Assembly: GCA_036493895.1 (NCBI GenBank)
Contig: DASXOZ010000039.1
Coordinates: 1 to 42,194, forward strand
Direction of reading: 5' to 3'
Source of the DNA: Candidatus Binatia bacterium
GTDB lineage: Bacteria; Desulfobacterota; Binatia; UBA1149; CAITLU01
Length of the DNA stretch: 42,194 nucleotides
The translations under genes and the position numbers were made by a program. Of this stretch, positions 31,387 through 40,457 are shown piece after piece (within the stretch, counting starts at the first letter, position 1; every line of letters begins with the position of its first letter). The notes under the pieces are model-generated. The model had not been told where the DNA came from and did not search any database. It worked only from the letters and a program-made list of their open reading frames with translations.

Positions 31387-32277
31387 ATGAAAACCGATGC
31401 CAGGACCATCGAAGTCGATGCGAACGGCATCCGCTTCGTCGCCTTCGAGCTGGGCAGCGGTCCGCTGCTGCTGTGCCTGCACGGTTTCCCCGACGACGCG
31501 ACGACGTGGCGCCGCCAGATGGCGCCGTTCGCCGACGCGGGCTATCGCGTCGTCGCGCCGTACATGCGCGGGTATGCGCCGACGTCGGCGGCGCCCGGCG
31601 GCATCTACCAGACCGCCGCGCTCGGGCGCGACGCCGCGGCGCTGGTCGAGGCCCTGTCGCCGGACCAGCAGGCCGTCGTGTTCGGTCACGACTGGGGCGC
31701 ACTGGCGGCGTACGGTGCTGCGCTGTTCGCGCCGTCACGCATCCGCAAACTGGTTGCCGCCGCCGTCGCTTACGGCCCGCGCCTGACCACTGCGTTCGCG
31801 ACGAACTACGCGCAGCAGAAGCGGTCCTGGTACATGTTCTTCTTCCAGACCCTGATGGCCGAAATGGCCGTTTCCCACGACGACCTTCGCTTCATCCGCA
31901 ACCTGTGGAGCGACTGGTCGCCGGCGTGGAAGTACACCGACGCAGACATCGCGCCGGTTCTGCAAACGCTAGCCCGGCCCGGGGTGCTCGAAGCGGCCCT
32001 CGGCTATTACCGCTGCCTGTTCGACCCTTCGCGCCAGGACCCCGCGCTCATGGCCGACCAGATGCGGCTCGGCATGGAGCCGATCACGGTGCCGACGCTG
32101 TACCTGCACGGCTCCAACGACGGCTGCATGGGACTGGAGCTTTGCGAAGGAATGGAGGAGGCGTTCCCCGGCGGCCTCGAAAAGACTGTGATCGACGGTG
32201 CCGGACACTTCATGCACTGTGAGAAGCCCGAGCAGGTAAATGCGCGAGTTCTAGAGTTTATCGGATTGGCGGACTGA
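31387..32277 (+). CDS. Alpha/beta hydrolase, epoxide hydrolase/haloalkane dehalogenase-like
   Basis: A 296-residue alpha/beta hydrolase. [14 protein letters not shown] at 32-45 gives the oxyanion hole; [12 protein letters not shown] puts Asp102 as nucleophile; [14 protein letters not shown] holds the acid region; [11 protein letters not shown] has the catalytic His. The cap contains [11 protein letters not shown] and [13 protein letters not shown], both common in epoxide hydrolase-like enzymes. Same type as the protein at 2878-3783 but clearly a separate paralogue. AGAAGGAGA seven bases before ATG 31387 fixes the start. A REP-like palindrome follows 13 bp after the stop. Confidence 0.83.
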   Translation: MKTDARTIEVDANGIRFVAFELGSGPLLLCLHGFPDDATTWRRQMAPFADAGYRVVAPYMRGYAPTSAAPGGIYQTAALGRDAAALVEALSPDQQAVVFGHDWGALAAYGAALFAPSRIRKLVAAAVAYGPRLTTAFATNYAQQKRSWYMFFFQTLMAEMAVSHDDLRFIRNLWSDWSPAWKYTDADIAPVLQTLARPGVLEAALGYYRCLFDPSRQDPALMADQMRLGMEPITVPTLYLHGSNDGCMGLELCEGMEEAFPGGLEKTVIDGAGHFMHCEKPEQVNARVLEFIGLAD

Positions 32278-32286
32278 GGGCGGAGT

Positions 32287-32332
32287 GAAGTTGGGGTCAG
32301 GCACCAGCACGCTGGTGCCTGACCCCAATTTC
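32287..32332. repeat. REP-like palindromic element, locus 2
   Basis: TTGGGGTCAGGCACCAGC (32291-32308) pairs perfectly with GCTGGTGCCTGACCCCAA (32311-32328), two bases apart, and pairing extends outward with one wobble. The core is the same as in the 9191-9280 element. It begins 10 bases after the alpha/beta hydrolase stop and is a strong hairpin in either transcript. Confidence 0.85.
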
Positions 32333-32467
32333 GGCGAGTCGGTCGGGGCCCGCGGTGCGGGGTTCGACGATGGCGCGGGTTGTACCACCACCCGGGCGAG
32401 GGCCGCCAACACAAAACGACGGCGACGAAAGATTGTCGCAGCAGCTTCGACAGGAGAATCCCACGAC

Positions 32468-33214
32468 ATGTCATCGACGGCAGCAACGGCGCGCAGCGAC
32501 GGGCGGGGAGACCGCGAGCTCAGGCTTCTTACGATCGAGCCCGGGTTCATCGAGCACGCCGAAGGATCGGTACTGATCGGCATGGGCCGGACCCGGGTCG
32601 TCTGCACCGCCAGTGTCGAGGAAGGGGTTCCCGGCTTCCTTCGCGGCCGCGGGACCGGCTGGGTCACGGCCGAGTACGGGATGCTCCCGCGCTCGACCCA
32701 TACGCGCAACGACCGCGAAGCCGCCCGCGGCAAGGTTGGCGGCCGCACGATGGAGATCCAGCGCCTGATCGGCCGCAGCATCCGCGCTTCGGTCGACATG
32801 GCCGCGCTCGGCGAGCGCACGATCCAGATCGACTGCGACGTCCTGCAGGCCGACGGCGGCACGCGGACCGCGTCGATTACCGGCGCGTGGGTGGCCGTGG
32901 GCCTGGCCTGCCGCCGCCTCGAAAAGCAGGGGCTGCTGCTGCTCGGAAACCCGATGGTCAAGGCGGTAGCGGCCGTCAGCGTCGGCATCGTCGGCGGCCG
33001 CGCCCTGCTCGACCTCGCGTACGACGAGGACTCGCGCGCGGACGTCGACATGAACGTCGTGATGACCGGCGACGGCGAGTTCGTCGAGGTCCAGGGCACC
33101 GGCGAGGGCGGCACGTTCCGCCGCGACCAGCTCGACGAGCTGACCGACCTGGCATGGACCGGCATCCGTGAGCTCTTGGCTGCCCAGCGCAAGGTCCTGG
33201 ATCACGCCGGCTGA
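32468..33214 (+). CDS. rph: Ribonuclease PH
   Basis: A 248-residue phosphorolytic 3' exoribonuclease that trims tRNA 3' ends. [44 protein letters not shown] (with the family's DGR-rich N-terminus), [43 protein letters not shown] (tRNA and phosphate binding Arg residues) and [41 protein letters not shown] are all canonical. AGGAGA precedes ATG 32468. In many bacteria rph is followed directly by rdgB; here a histidine kinase gene is interposed and rdgB comes next but one. Confidence 0.96.
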   Translation: MSSTAATARSDGRGDRELRLLTIEPGFIEHAEGSVLIGMGRTRVVCTASVEEGVPGFLRGRGTGWVTAEYGMLPRSTHTRNDREAARGKVGGRTMEIQRLIGRSIRASVDMAALGERTIQIDCDVLQADGGTRTASITGAWVAVGLACRRLEKQGLLLLGNPMVKAVAAVSVGIVGGRALLDLAYDEDSRADVDMNVVMTGDGEFVEVQGTGEGGTFRRDQLDELTDLAWTGIRELLAAQRKVLDHAG

Positions 33215-33361
33215 GCGCAGAAGGGTGGGAGAACCGCGCGCGCAGCGGCCGGCTTCGGCCCGCGCCCGAACGGGCGATGCGGCCTCAGGCCGGAAAATCC
33301 TTGGCGGACAACGAGGACTGTCATAACCTTCGGCGTTCCCGCGATTCCCTCGCCCTTCGCG

Positions 33362-35104
33362 ATGTCAGGCGCTGCCGAAAACAGACTACGTACTTCGCAC
33401 GCGAGCGCGCTCGAGCGGCGCGCCCACGACCTCGCGGCGCTGCACGAGGCCTTGCGCGACCTGTCGCTGCTCACCGATGTCCCGACGCTCCTGCAAACGT
33501 TGCTCGAGCGTGTCGTCGCGCTCCTCGAGAGCTCGTCCGCCTCCGTGTTTCTCCATGACGAGGCGTCCCGCGAGATGGTCGTCGCTGCGACGCGGCACGG
33601 AAGCCTGACGGCCGGTACGCGCTTCGCGCTTCATCACGGCCTGACCGGCCGCGTTGCGGCCACCGGCCGCCCGCTCCTCGTCGATGATTACCAGACATGG
33701 GAGCACCGGCTGCCGGAACTCGCGTCCCACGGCGTGCACGCGGTTCTGCTCGTGCCGATGACGACCGGAGGCCGCCTCGTCGGCGCGCTCGGCGTCGGGG
33801 AATACACGACCGGGCGCAAGTACGACCAGGACGATGCGCACCTGCTCTCGCTGTTCGCGGCGCACGCGGCCGCCAGCCTGCGAAGCGTGCAACTGCTGGA
33901 GGCGACGCTTCGCCACGCCGGCGAGCTCGAGCGCGACAACGAGCGAAGGCGAGTTGCCGAGGAGGCGCTGCGTCACAGCGAAGAGCGCTACCGCTCACTG
34001 GTCGAGGACATGAACGACGTCATCTACACGTTCGACGAGACCGGGCGCTTTACGTACATCAGCCCCGTCGTCGAGCAGATGACAGGCCACAAGCCCGAGG
34101 AGCTTTTCGGCCGCTCCTTTACCGATTTCGTGCACCCGGACGACCGTCCGTTCCTGATCGCGTCGCTGTCGCGAGTCCTCGAGCGGCGGCGAGAGCCGAT
34201 CGAATTTCGAATCTTTGCCAGGGACGGCCAGCTTCGCTGGTGTCGCAGCAGCAGCCGTCGCCATGTCGTCGGCGGTGTCGCGGTCGGGATCACCGGCTGC
34301 CTGACCGACGTCACCGAGGTGCGCAGCGCCCACGACGAGATCCGCCGTCTCAACGAGGCCCTCGAGCAGCGCGTGCACGAGAGGACGGCCGAGCTGGCCG
34401 CGGCGAACAAGGAGCTCGAAGCGTTCGGTTACTCGGTCTCGCACGACCTTCGCGGCCCGTTGCGGGTGATCGAGGGCTTCAGCCAGCTGCTCACCGACGA
34501 ATTCGGCGACCTGCTCGGCGAGAAAGGCGTCCAGTACCTGGAAAGCGTGCGCGGAAGCACCAGGCGCATGGCCCAGCTCATCCAGGACCTGCTCAATCTT
34601 TCGCGGGTCACCCGCAATGCGATCGAGAGGCGCCCGGTGGATCTTGCGTCCATCGCGACGTCGATCGTCGGGGAGCTGCGGCGCGCCGAACCGGCGCGTG
34701 ACGTCGACTTCGAGATCACGCAGGATCTCGGTGCAAGCGGCGATCCGTCGATGCTGAGGATGGTCGTCGAGAATCTCCTCGGCAATTCGTGGAAGTACAC
34801 GAGCCGTCACCCGTCGGCACGCATCGAGTTCGGCTCGCGTCGCGAGCGCGGGGAAGTCGTCTTTTTCGTGCAGGACGACGGCGCCGGCTTCGACATGAAG
34901 TACGCCGACAAGCTGTTCCTTCCGTTCCAGCGCCTGCACCTTCCCGGCGAATTCGACGGCACCGGCGTCGGCCTGGCCATCGTCGATCGCATCGTGCGAC
35001 GCCACGGCGGCCGCGTCTGGGCTGACGGCCAGGTCGAAGCCGGGGCGACGATCTTCTTCACGCTCGCTCCGGCGCGCGATCCGGAGGCTACGGCCGCCGG
35101 CTGA
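33362..35104 (+). CDS. Sensor histidine kinase (GAF-PAS-HisKA-HATPase)
   Basis: A 580-residue soluble kinase without membrane spans. Residues 30-180 form a GAF domain (LQTLLERVVALLESSSASVFLHDE; VAATGRPLLVDDYQTW); 205-320 form a PAS domain (YRSLVEDMNDVIYTFDETGRFTYISPVVEQMTG); a coiled segment leads to the phospho-acceptor His361 in FGYSVSHDLRGPLRVIEGFSQLL. N box NLLGNSWKYTS, and DDGAGFDMKYADKLFLPFQRLHLPGEFDGTGVGLAIVDRI complete the catalytic domain. The HisKA/ATPase arrangement is of the phytochrome-like/bacteriophytochrome kinase type. No receiver is fused. A single-domain response regulator is encoded about 1 kb downstream, on the other strand. Confidence 0.92.
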   Translation: MSGAAENRLRTSHASALERRAHDLAALHEALRDLSLLTDVPTLLQTLLERVVALLESSSASVFLHDEASREMVVAATRHGSLTAGTRFALHHGLTGRVAATGRPLLVDDYQTWEHRLPELASHGVHAVLLVPMTTGGRLVGALGVGEYTTGRKYDQDDAHLLSLFAAHAAASLRSVQLLEATLRHAGELERDNERRRVAEEALRHSEERYRSLVEDMNDVIYTFDETGRFTYISPVVEQMTGHKPEELFGRSFTDFVHPDDRPFLIASLSRVLERRREPIEFRIFARDGQLRWCRSSSRRHVVGGVAVGITGCLTDVTEVRSAHDEIRRLNEALEQRVHERTAELAAANKELEAFGYSVSHDLRGPLRVIEGFSQLLTDEFGDLLGEKGVQYLESVRGSTRRMAQLIQDLLNLSRVTRNAIERRPVDLASIATSIVGELRRAEPARDVDFEITQDLGASGDPSMLRMVVENLLGNSWKYTSRHPSARIEFGSRRERGEVVFFVQDDGAGFDMKYADKLFLPFQRLHLPGEFDGTGVGLAIVDRIVRRHGGRVWADGQVEAGATIFFTLAPARDPEATAAG

Positions 35105-35151
35105 CCCGCCGTTTCGGTCCTTCGCCTCCGCCTTCGCCAGCCTGCAACCCC

Positions 35152-35748
35152 ATGAAGTCGCTCGTCCTCGTCACGACCAACAAGGGAAAGCTGCGCGATT
35201 TCCGCTACCTCTTCGAGGGCTCGGGAATCGCGATCGAGCTGCCGTCGGACCACGGCGTCGCGCTCGACGTCGACGAGACCGGCGAGACGTTCGCCGACAA
35301 CGCGCTGCTCAAGGCGCGCGCCTTCGCGGCAGCGCTGCCGCGATGCAACGTCCTGGCGGACGATTCGGGGCTGGTGGTCGATGCGCTCGGTGGCGAGCCG
35401 GGCGTTCGCTCGGCGCGCTTTGCCGGCGAGGCCTGCGACGACCATGCGAACAACCTGCTGGTGATCCGTCGCATGCAGGGCGTGCGCCAGCGCGCAGCCG
35501 CGTTCGTCGCAGTGCTGGCACTGGTTCGAGCCGATGGGACCGAGCTGGTGGTCGAGGGTCGCTGCGAAGGGACGATCGCGGACGCGGAGCGCGGAACGAA
35601 CGGCTTCGGCTACGACGCGATCTTCTTCCGCGACGACCTCGGCTGCACGTTCGGCGAGGCCGCTCCTGCCGAGAAGAACGCGCGCAGCCACCGGGCGGCG
35701 GCCGTTCGGGTGCTACTGGCCGGGATTCAGGCCGGTGCTTCTTCGTGA
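35152..35748 (+). CDS. rdgB: Non-canonical purine NTP pyrophosphatase (RdgB/HAM1)
   Basis: A 198-residue enzyme that hydrolyses ITP, XTP and dITP to monophosphates, cleaning the nucleotide pool. LVLVTTNKGKLRDFRYLF (substrate-binding T-x-N-x-x-K motif), ETGETFADNALLKARAFA, VLADDSGLVVDALGGEPGVRSARFAG (the D-D-S-G-L catalytic region) and NGFGYDAIFF, EKNARSHRA are standard. ATG 35152 is the first suitable start. It converges with the response regulator gene, overlapping its 3' end by 22 bp. Confidence 0.96.
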   Translation: MKSLVLVTTNKGKLRDFRYLFEGSGIAIELPSDHGVALDVDETGETFADNALLKARAFAAALPRCNVLADDSGLVVDALGGEPGVRSARFAGEACDDHANNLLVIRRMQGVRQRAAAFVAVLALVRADGTELVVEGRCEGTIADAERGTNGFGYDAIFFRDDLGCTFGEAAPAEKNARSHRAAAVRVLLAGIQAGASS

Positions 35749-36194
35749 GGCCGGGGCTTGTTCAGGAACAACCAGTAGAAGCCGATGATGCGGGCCGCCT
35801 CGTGGAACTGCTCGAAGTCCACCGGCTTTACGATGTAGCTGTTGACGCCGAGGTTGTAACACTCGATGGCATCGCGATCGAGGCTCGAGGAGGTGAGCAT
35901 CACCACCGGCAGCTCGTGGGTGCGCGGATCGGTGCGGATGCGCCGCAACACTTCGATGCCGTCGACGAACGGCATCTTGACGTCGAGCAGCACGACTTTC
36001 GGCAGGTCGGCCATGGTGCGATGGCCGTAGCGTCCGGTGCAGAACAGGTATTCGAGCGCTTCCTGGCCGTCGCGCACGACCTGGATGCTGTTGACGATGC
36101 GGTGCTTGCGGAACGCGCGGATCGTCAGCTCGATGTCGTTCTCGTTGTCATCCGCCAGCAGGATATCCACTGCGCTGGTTGCGTCGACGATCAT
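35727..36194 (-). CDS. Single-domain response regulator (Rcp1-like)
   Basis: A 155-residue receiver without output domain. Acidic pocket ADDNEND (15-21), phospho-acceptor Asp71 in VVLLDVKMPFVDG, Thr101 in VVMLTSSS and Lys123 in SYIVKPVDFEQF are all present. The long loop EYLFCTGRYGHRTMADLPKVVLLD between beta2 and beta3 is typical of the Rcp1 class, which pair with phytochrome-type histidine kinases. Its ATG overlaps the stop of the upstream kinase gene (ATGA), so the two are co-translated and are very likely cognates. Its 3' end overlaps rdgB by 22 bp on the other strand. Confidence 0.94.
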   Translation of the reverse strand: MIVDATSAVDILLADDNENDIELTIRAFRKHRIVNSIQVVRDGQEALEYLFCTGRYGHRTMADLPKVVLLDVKMPFVDGIEVLRRIRTDPRTHELPVVMLTSSSLDRDAIECYNLGVNSYIVKPVDFEQFHEAARIIGFYWLFLNKPRPHEEAPA

Positions 36195-39055
36195 GCCGTC
36201 CCCTCCCGCTGCTCGATGATGAAGTAGAACGTCGCGCCCTTGCCGGGCTCGGCTTCCGCCCAGACCCGGCCCCCGTGGGCGGCGACGATGCGTGCGACGT
36301 TCGCGAGGCCGAGCCCCGTGCCTTCGAAGTCGCCCGGCGCGTGAAGCCTCTGGAAAATCCCGAAGAGGCGCCTCGTGTTGGACATGTCGAAGCCGACGCC
36401 GTTGTCGCGCACGAAGTATGCCGTGTCGCCCGTCGCTTCGATGCGGCTGCCGACCTCGATGTGCGCTTTTTCGCTGCGCCGTGTGAATTTGACGGCGTTG
36501 GCGAGCAGGTTGAGGAACACCTGCTTGAGCGACGCGCGGTCGGCGCGGCAGCTCGGCAGGTCACCGACATGGAAGGTGATTTCGCGATCCGCGCATTCCT
36601 GGCCGAGCGAGTCCACGCATTCGCGCACCACCTTGATCGGATCGACCTGCGCCTTGTTCGGCGCCTGGCGATCGACGGCCGAGAACTGCAGCAGCGCATC
36701 GATGAACGCGCCCATGTCCTGCGCGTTCTTGCGCACGATCCCGATCACGCGTCGCCCTTCCGATCCAACGGTTTCCGCGTAGTCCTCCTCGAAGACACGC
36801 GCGAAGCCCGCAATCGCGCGCAGCGGGGTGCGAAGGTCGTGCGCCACCGACGATGCGTAGTTCTCGAGGTCGTGGTTGGCAGCGACCAGCGCGGCCGTGC
36901 GGTCGCGCACACGCTGTTCCAGCTCGTCGTTCATCGCCTGGATGCTGCGCTCGACGGCCTTGAGGTGGCTCACATCGTGGTGGACGACGGAGATCGCGTG
37001 GATGCGACCGCTCTCGTCGCGGATCGGCGACATCGTGGTCGTGATGTCGACGAGGCTGCCGTCGGCCCGGCGGCCCACCGCCTCCCCGCGAAGAAGCGGC
37101 GCATCGCGCTCGAGGATTTCGAGCGCGGCCGCGATGGCGCCGTGGTCCGGCGCCGGATCCAGGCGCTCGAGCGGCATGCCGATCGCGTCGGCTGCCGGGT
37201 AGCCGTACATCAGCTCGGCACCGCCGTTCCACGTGACGATGCGGCCCTCGAGATTGACCGAAAGAATCGCATCGCCCGACGATTCGACCACCGAGGCCAG
37301 GCGCCGGGTCGCTTCGAGCGCGTGTTCGAATTCGGTCACGTCGCGGCCGACGATGATGGAGCCGATGATGCGGCCTTCGCTGTTGCGCAAAGGCCTGCCC
37401 GTCACGCGGATCCAGATGCCCTCTGGCGCCAGGTTGTGCCGCGCGATCAGCATCACGTTGTCCGAATTCTCGCCGGCGAGCGCACGGATGAGCGGCAGGT
37501 CTTCGGTAGGGAACGGCGTCGCGCCGTCGGGAAGGAAGAAACCGTACTCGGGAGCGCGAGAGTTGACCGAAGCATCGGCCTTCGACACGCCGAACAGCCT
37601 CACGGCTGCGTCGTTGGCCAGAAGCACCTCGCCATCGGTCGCCATCGCGATCACGGCATCGCCCATGCTCTTGACGATCGACTCGAGAAGCGCGGATTGC
37701 CGCGCCAGCTCTTCCTTGGATTCGCTGAGCGCAGCCGTGCGCTCGAGCACGTGGCCCTCCAGCTCGGAGGCGAAGCGCTGCAACGCGTATTCGGAATCCT
37801 TGCGCTCGGTGACGTCCACCCAGGAGCCGGTGTAGCCGCTCAGTTCGTGGGTCGGCGTGAAACGGGGCATGCCGGTGCTCAGCAGCCAGCGCCAAGTTCC
37901 GTCGCTGTGACGCACGCGGAACTCGGACGAGAACGGGCGCTTCAGGCGGATCGCCGCGCGGATCTGCCTCTCGAGCGTCTCGATGTCGTCTCGATGCGTG
38001 AACCTCTGCCAGCCCGCCGTCAGCACGGTCTCCAGCGGTGCATCGAGGAATGCGAGCGCGGCCGGGTTCGCGTGCGAGCAGTTGCCGGCGGCATCCGACA
38101 TCCATGTCATCAGCGGAGAGCTGTCGGCCATCTCGCGCAGCGCTTCCTCGCCGCGGCGGTGAAGGATTTCCATGCGCGCCCCGGCGCGCGCCACCCACAG
38201 GACCGAGCCGCTCAGGGTGGCCGCGAGGGCGCACACGAAGCTCGGCACGGCGGCGTCGAGGTCGAGCTCGCCCACCTTGCGAGCGTAAATGAACAGGCCG
38301 CCGAGAAGCATCGGCAGGCCGAGTGCGGGAACTATCAGGCGCCGCGCCGCACGGCTTGCGGCCGTGCTTCCGGCGAGCAGGCCGATCGTTCCGCGCTTCG
38401 GGTTCGTGCACAGGATGCCGATGGCCAGCAACGCGATCCCGGCTGACCCCGCCAACGAAGGGCTCGACGACAGCAGCGGCGAGCTGAGTGAATCGACCCG
38501 GTAGACGAAGCCGAGCACCGGCACGAGCGCGACGAACATGACCGTGATCGTCACCGACTGTGCGACGCTGACCAGCCTCGGAGAACGTCCGATGATCAGC
38601 GCGAGGGCGAGCAACGCATAGCCTGCCGCCGCGATCGGGGTCGTGAACACTCCGCGCGCAATCGTTTCGCGAATGTCGCTCGACTCGAGGCTCGAGTGCA
38701 CGATCAGGCTGCGAACGAAGGCCTCGGCGCCGGCGAGGCGATCGTCGAGCGACAGCACGGCAATTGCGACGGCCAGCGCGGCCAGCACGGAGGAGAGGCG
38801 AGGCCACCCGGAGTAGAAGTAAAGGGCGCTGCCGAGGAACCCGAGGCACATCGCGCTCAGCGGCCGGATGGCAGGAAAGCCGCTGATCAGGTGACGCAGC
38901 ACCGGCACGTCCCACGACCAGCCGGCAACCCCGGCGACGCCGAGCGCGAACGTCAGGCCGCCGAACAGGCTCGACAACGATGCGAGGATGCGGACGGCCT
39001 CCGGCGTCAGGCCGTCGGCGGCGAAAAGTCCGAGGGGGCTCGAGCGCTGCGTCAT
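36191..39055 (-). CDS. Membrane-bound multi-PAS sensor histidine kinase
   Basis: A 954-residue kinase. Residues 25-290 form a membrane domain of about 8 hydrophobic spans, with no family name that I recognise. Three PAS regions follow: GEEALREMADSSPLMTWMSDAAGN with the PAC segment GYTGSWVDVTERKDSEYAL; ALLESIVKSMGDAVIAMATDGEVLL; and ASVVESSGDAILSVNLEGRIVTWNGGAELMYGYPAADAIG. The HisKA His739 lies in SSVAHDLRTPLRAIAGFARVFEEDY, and the ATPase domain reads NLLANAVKFTRRSEKAHIEVG ... DNGVGFDMSNTRRLFGIFQRLHAPGDFEGTGLGLANV. ATG 39055 is preceded by GGAGG. Its stop overlaps the response-regulator start. It is divergent from the aminotransferase gene. Confidence 0.93.
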   Translation of the reverse strand: MTQRSSPLGLFAADGLTPEAVRILASLSSLFGGLTFALGVAGVAGWSWDVPVLRHLISGFPAIRPLSAMCLGFLGSALYFYSGWPRLSSVLAALAVAIAVLSLDDRLAGAEAFVRSLIVHSSLESSDIRETIARGVFTTPIAAAGYALLALALIIGRSPRLVSVAQSVTITVMFVALVPVLGFVYRVDSLSSPLLSSSPSLAGSAGIALLAIGILCTNPKRGTIGLLAGSTAASRAARRLIVPALGLPMLLGGLFIYARKVGELDLDAAVPSFVCALAATLSGSVLWVARAGARMEILHRRGEEALREMADSSPLMTWMSDAAGNCSHANPAALAFLDAPLETVLTAGWQRFTHRDDIETLERQIRAAIRLKRPFSSEFRVRHSDGTWRWLLSTGMPRFTPTHELSGYTGSWVDVTERKDSEYALQRFASELEGHVLERTAALSESKEELARQSALLESIVKSMGDAVIAMATDGEVLLANDAAVRLFGVSKADASVNSRAPEYGFFLPDGATPFPTEDLPLIRALAGENSDNVMLIARHNLAPEGIWIRVTGRPLRNSEGRIIGSIIVGRDVTEFEHALEATRRLASVVESSGDAILSVNLEGRIVTWNGGAELMYGYPAADAIGMPLERLDPAPDHGAIAAALEILERDAPLLRGEAVGRRADGSLVDITTTMSPIRDESGRIHAISVVHHDVSHLKAVERSIQAMNDELEQRVRDRTAALVAANHDLENYASSVAHDLRTPLRAIAGFARVFEEDYAETVGSEGRRVIGIVRKNAQDMGAFIDALLQFSAVDRQAPNKAQVDPIKVVRECVDSLGQECADREITFHVGDLPSCRADRASLKQVFLNLLANAVKFTRRSEKAHIEVGSRIEATGDTAYFVRDNGVGFDMSNTRRLFGIFQRLHAPGDFEGTGLGLANVARIVAAHGGRVWAEAEPGKGATFYFIIEQREGTA

Positions 39056-39187
39056 GAGGGAACCTCCGACTTTCTGCCGCGTCCCGCGCCGAAGCAAGAA
39101 CCTGAGCGCGCAGCCCCGTTTTCCCATACGCGGCTGCACGTCCTAGTCTGCAGCCCGCTTCCCACTCCCGGCCGCCCAGGACCAGCC

Positions 39188-40402
39188 ATGATCCCGTTCT
39201 CCCCTCCGCGCATCGACCAGAAGATCATCGACGAAGTCGTCGAAGCCTTGAAATCCGGCTGGATTACGACCGGTCCGAGGACCAAGCGGTTCGAGAAGAA
39301 CCTGGCCGCTTACTGCGGGGCGCCCGCCGTGCTGTGCCTGAACTCGGCCACCGCGGGCATGGAAATCATGCTGCGCTGGTTCGGGGTCGGGCCCGGCGAC
39401 GAGGTGATCGTGCCGGTCTACACGTACGCGGCCACCGCCAACGTCGTCGTGCACTGCGGCGCGACGCCGGTGATGGTCGACGTCGACGCCGAGGACTTCA
39501 ACATCTCGGTCGCTGCAGTTTCAGCGGCGATCACGCCGAGGACCAAGGTCGTGATGCCGGTCGACATCGGCGGCTGGCCTTGCGACTACGATGCGCTCAA
39601 CCAGCTCGTCCGCGATCGTGCCTCCGAGTTCCAGCCGGCAACGCCGGAGCAAAAGGCGCTCGGACGCATTCTCGTGCTGGCCGATTCGGCGCACTCGGTG
39701 GGCGCGCGCTACAAGGGCCGTCGCACCGGGGCCCTGTGCGACGTTACCGTATTCTCGTTCCACGCCGTCAAGAACCTGACGACCGCCGAAGGCGGCGCGG
39801 TGGCATTGAATCTTCCGACGCCGTTTTCGAACGAGGAGCTCTACGCCAAGCTGTGCGTGAAGACGCTGCACGGCCAGAACAAGGATGCGCTGGCCAAGTC
39901 GCAAAAGGGCAACTGGAAGTACGACATCGTCGAGGCCGGCTTCAAGTGCAACATGACCGACATCGTCGCGGCGATCGGCCTGGTCGAGCTCGAGCGCTAC
40001 GACGCCGATACGCTCGTGCGGCGCCGGCACATCATGGAGGCCTACGCAGAAAAGCTTCGGCCGCATGCGTGGGCCGAGATTCCAGTGTTCGACCGCGACG
40101 GCCGAACGTCGTCGTGCCATCTGTTTCCGCTTCGCGTGCGCGGGATCGACGAGAGCCAGCGCGATGCGATCATCCAGAAGATCTTCGACCGCGACGTTTC
40201 GGTCAACGTGCATTTCCAGCCGCTGGCGCGCATGAGCTTCTACCGTTCGCTCGGCTACGACATGGCCGACTACCCGGTCGCTTACGACAATTTTGCGCGC
40301 GAGATTTCGCTTCCGGTGTTCTACGACCTGACGGACGCGCAGATCGGCGAGGTCGTCGACGCCGTCGTTGCCTCTGTCGAAGAAGTGATCGCGAAAAGCT
40401 GA
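39188..40402 (+). CDS. DegT/DnrJ/EryC1 family PLP-dependent aminotransferase
   Basis: A 404-residue sugar aminotransferase fold. The family features are PFSPPRIDQKIIDEVVEALKSGWITTGPRTKRFE (N-terminal), CLNSATAGMEIML, the D166 region ILVLADSAHSVGARYKG, and the PLP-binding Lys195 in VFSFHAVKNLTTAEGGAV. C-terminal blocks HLFPLRVRGI and SVNVHFQPLARMSFYRSLGY are the substrate-facing loops. These enzymes install an amine on nucleotide-linked ketosugars for surface glycans or antibiotics; a sugar-nucleotide partner gene is not visible here, so the substrate is open. ATG 39188 starts about 130 bp from the divergent kinase gene. Confidence 0.92.
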   Translation: MIPFSPPRIDQKIIDEVVEALKSGWITTGPRTKRFEKNLAAYCGAPAVLCLNSATAGMEIMLRWFGVGPGDEVIVPVYTYAATANVVVHCGATPVMVDVDAEDFNISVAAVSAAITPRTKVVMPVDIGGWPCDYDALNQLVRDRASEFQPATPEQKALGRILVLADSAHSVGARYKGRRTGALCDVTVFSFHAVKNLTTAEGGAVALNLPTPFSNEELYAKLCVKTLHGQNKDALAKSQKGNWKYDIVEAGFKCNMTDIVAAIGLVELERYDADTLVRRRHIMEAYAEKLRPHAWAEIPVFDRDGRTSSCHLFPLRVRGIDESQRDAIIQKIFDRDVSVNVHFQPLARMSFYRSLGYDMADYPVAYDNFAREISLPVFYDLTDAQIGEVVDAVVASVEEVIAKS

Positions 40403-40457
40403 TCGTTTCGCAGTTTTTTTGTCGCGATTTTTGCCGCGAGCGGAATCGTGGGGGCGG

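Noticed and set aside
36179..38446. A 755-codon plus-strand open frame opposite the large histidine kinase
   Set aside because: The minus-strand frame has clear PAS, HisKA and ATPase domains; the plus frame has no motifs.
40403..40457. Rho-independent terminator between the aminotransferase and the third kinase
   Set aside because: There is a run of seven T and another of five, but no convincing GC-rich stem directly before either.
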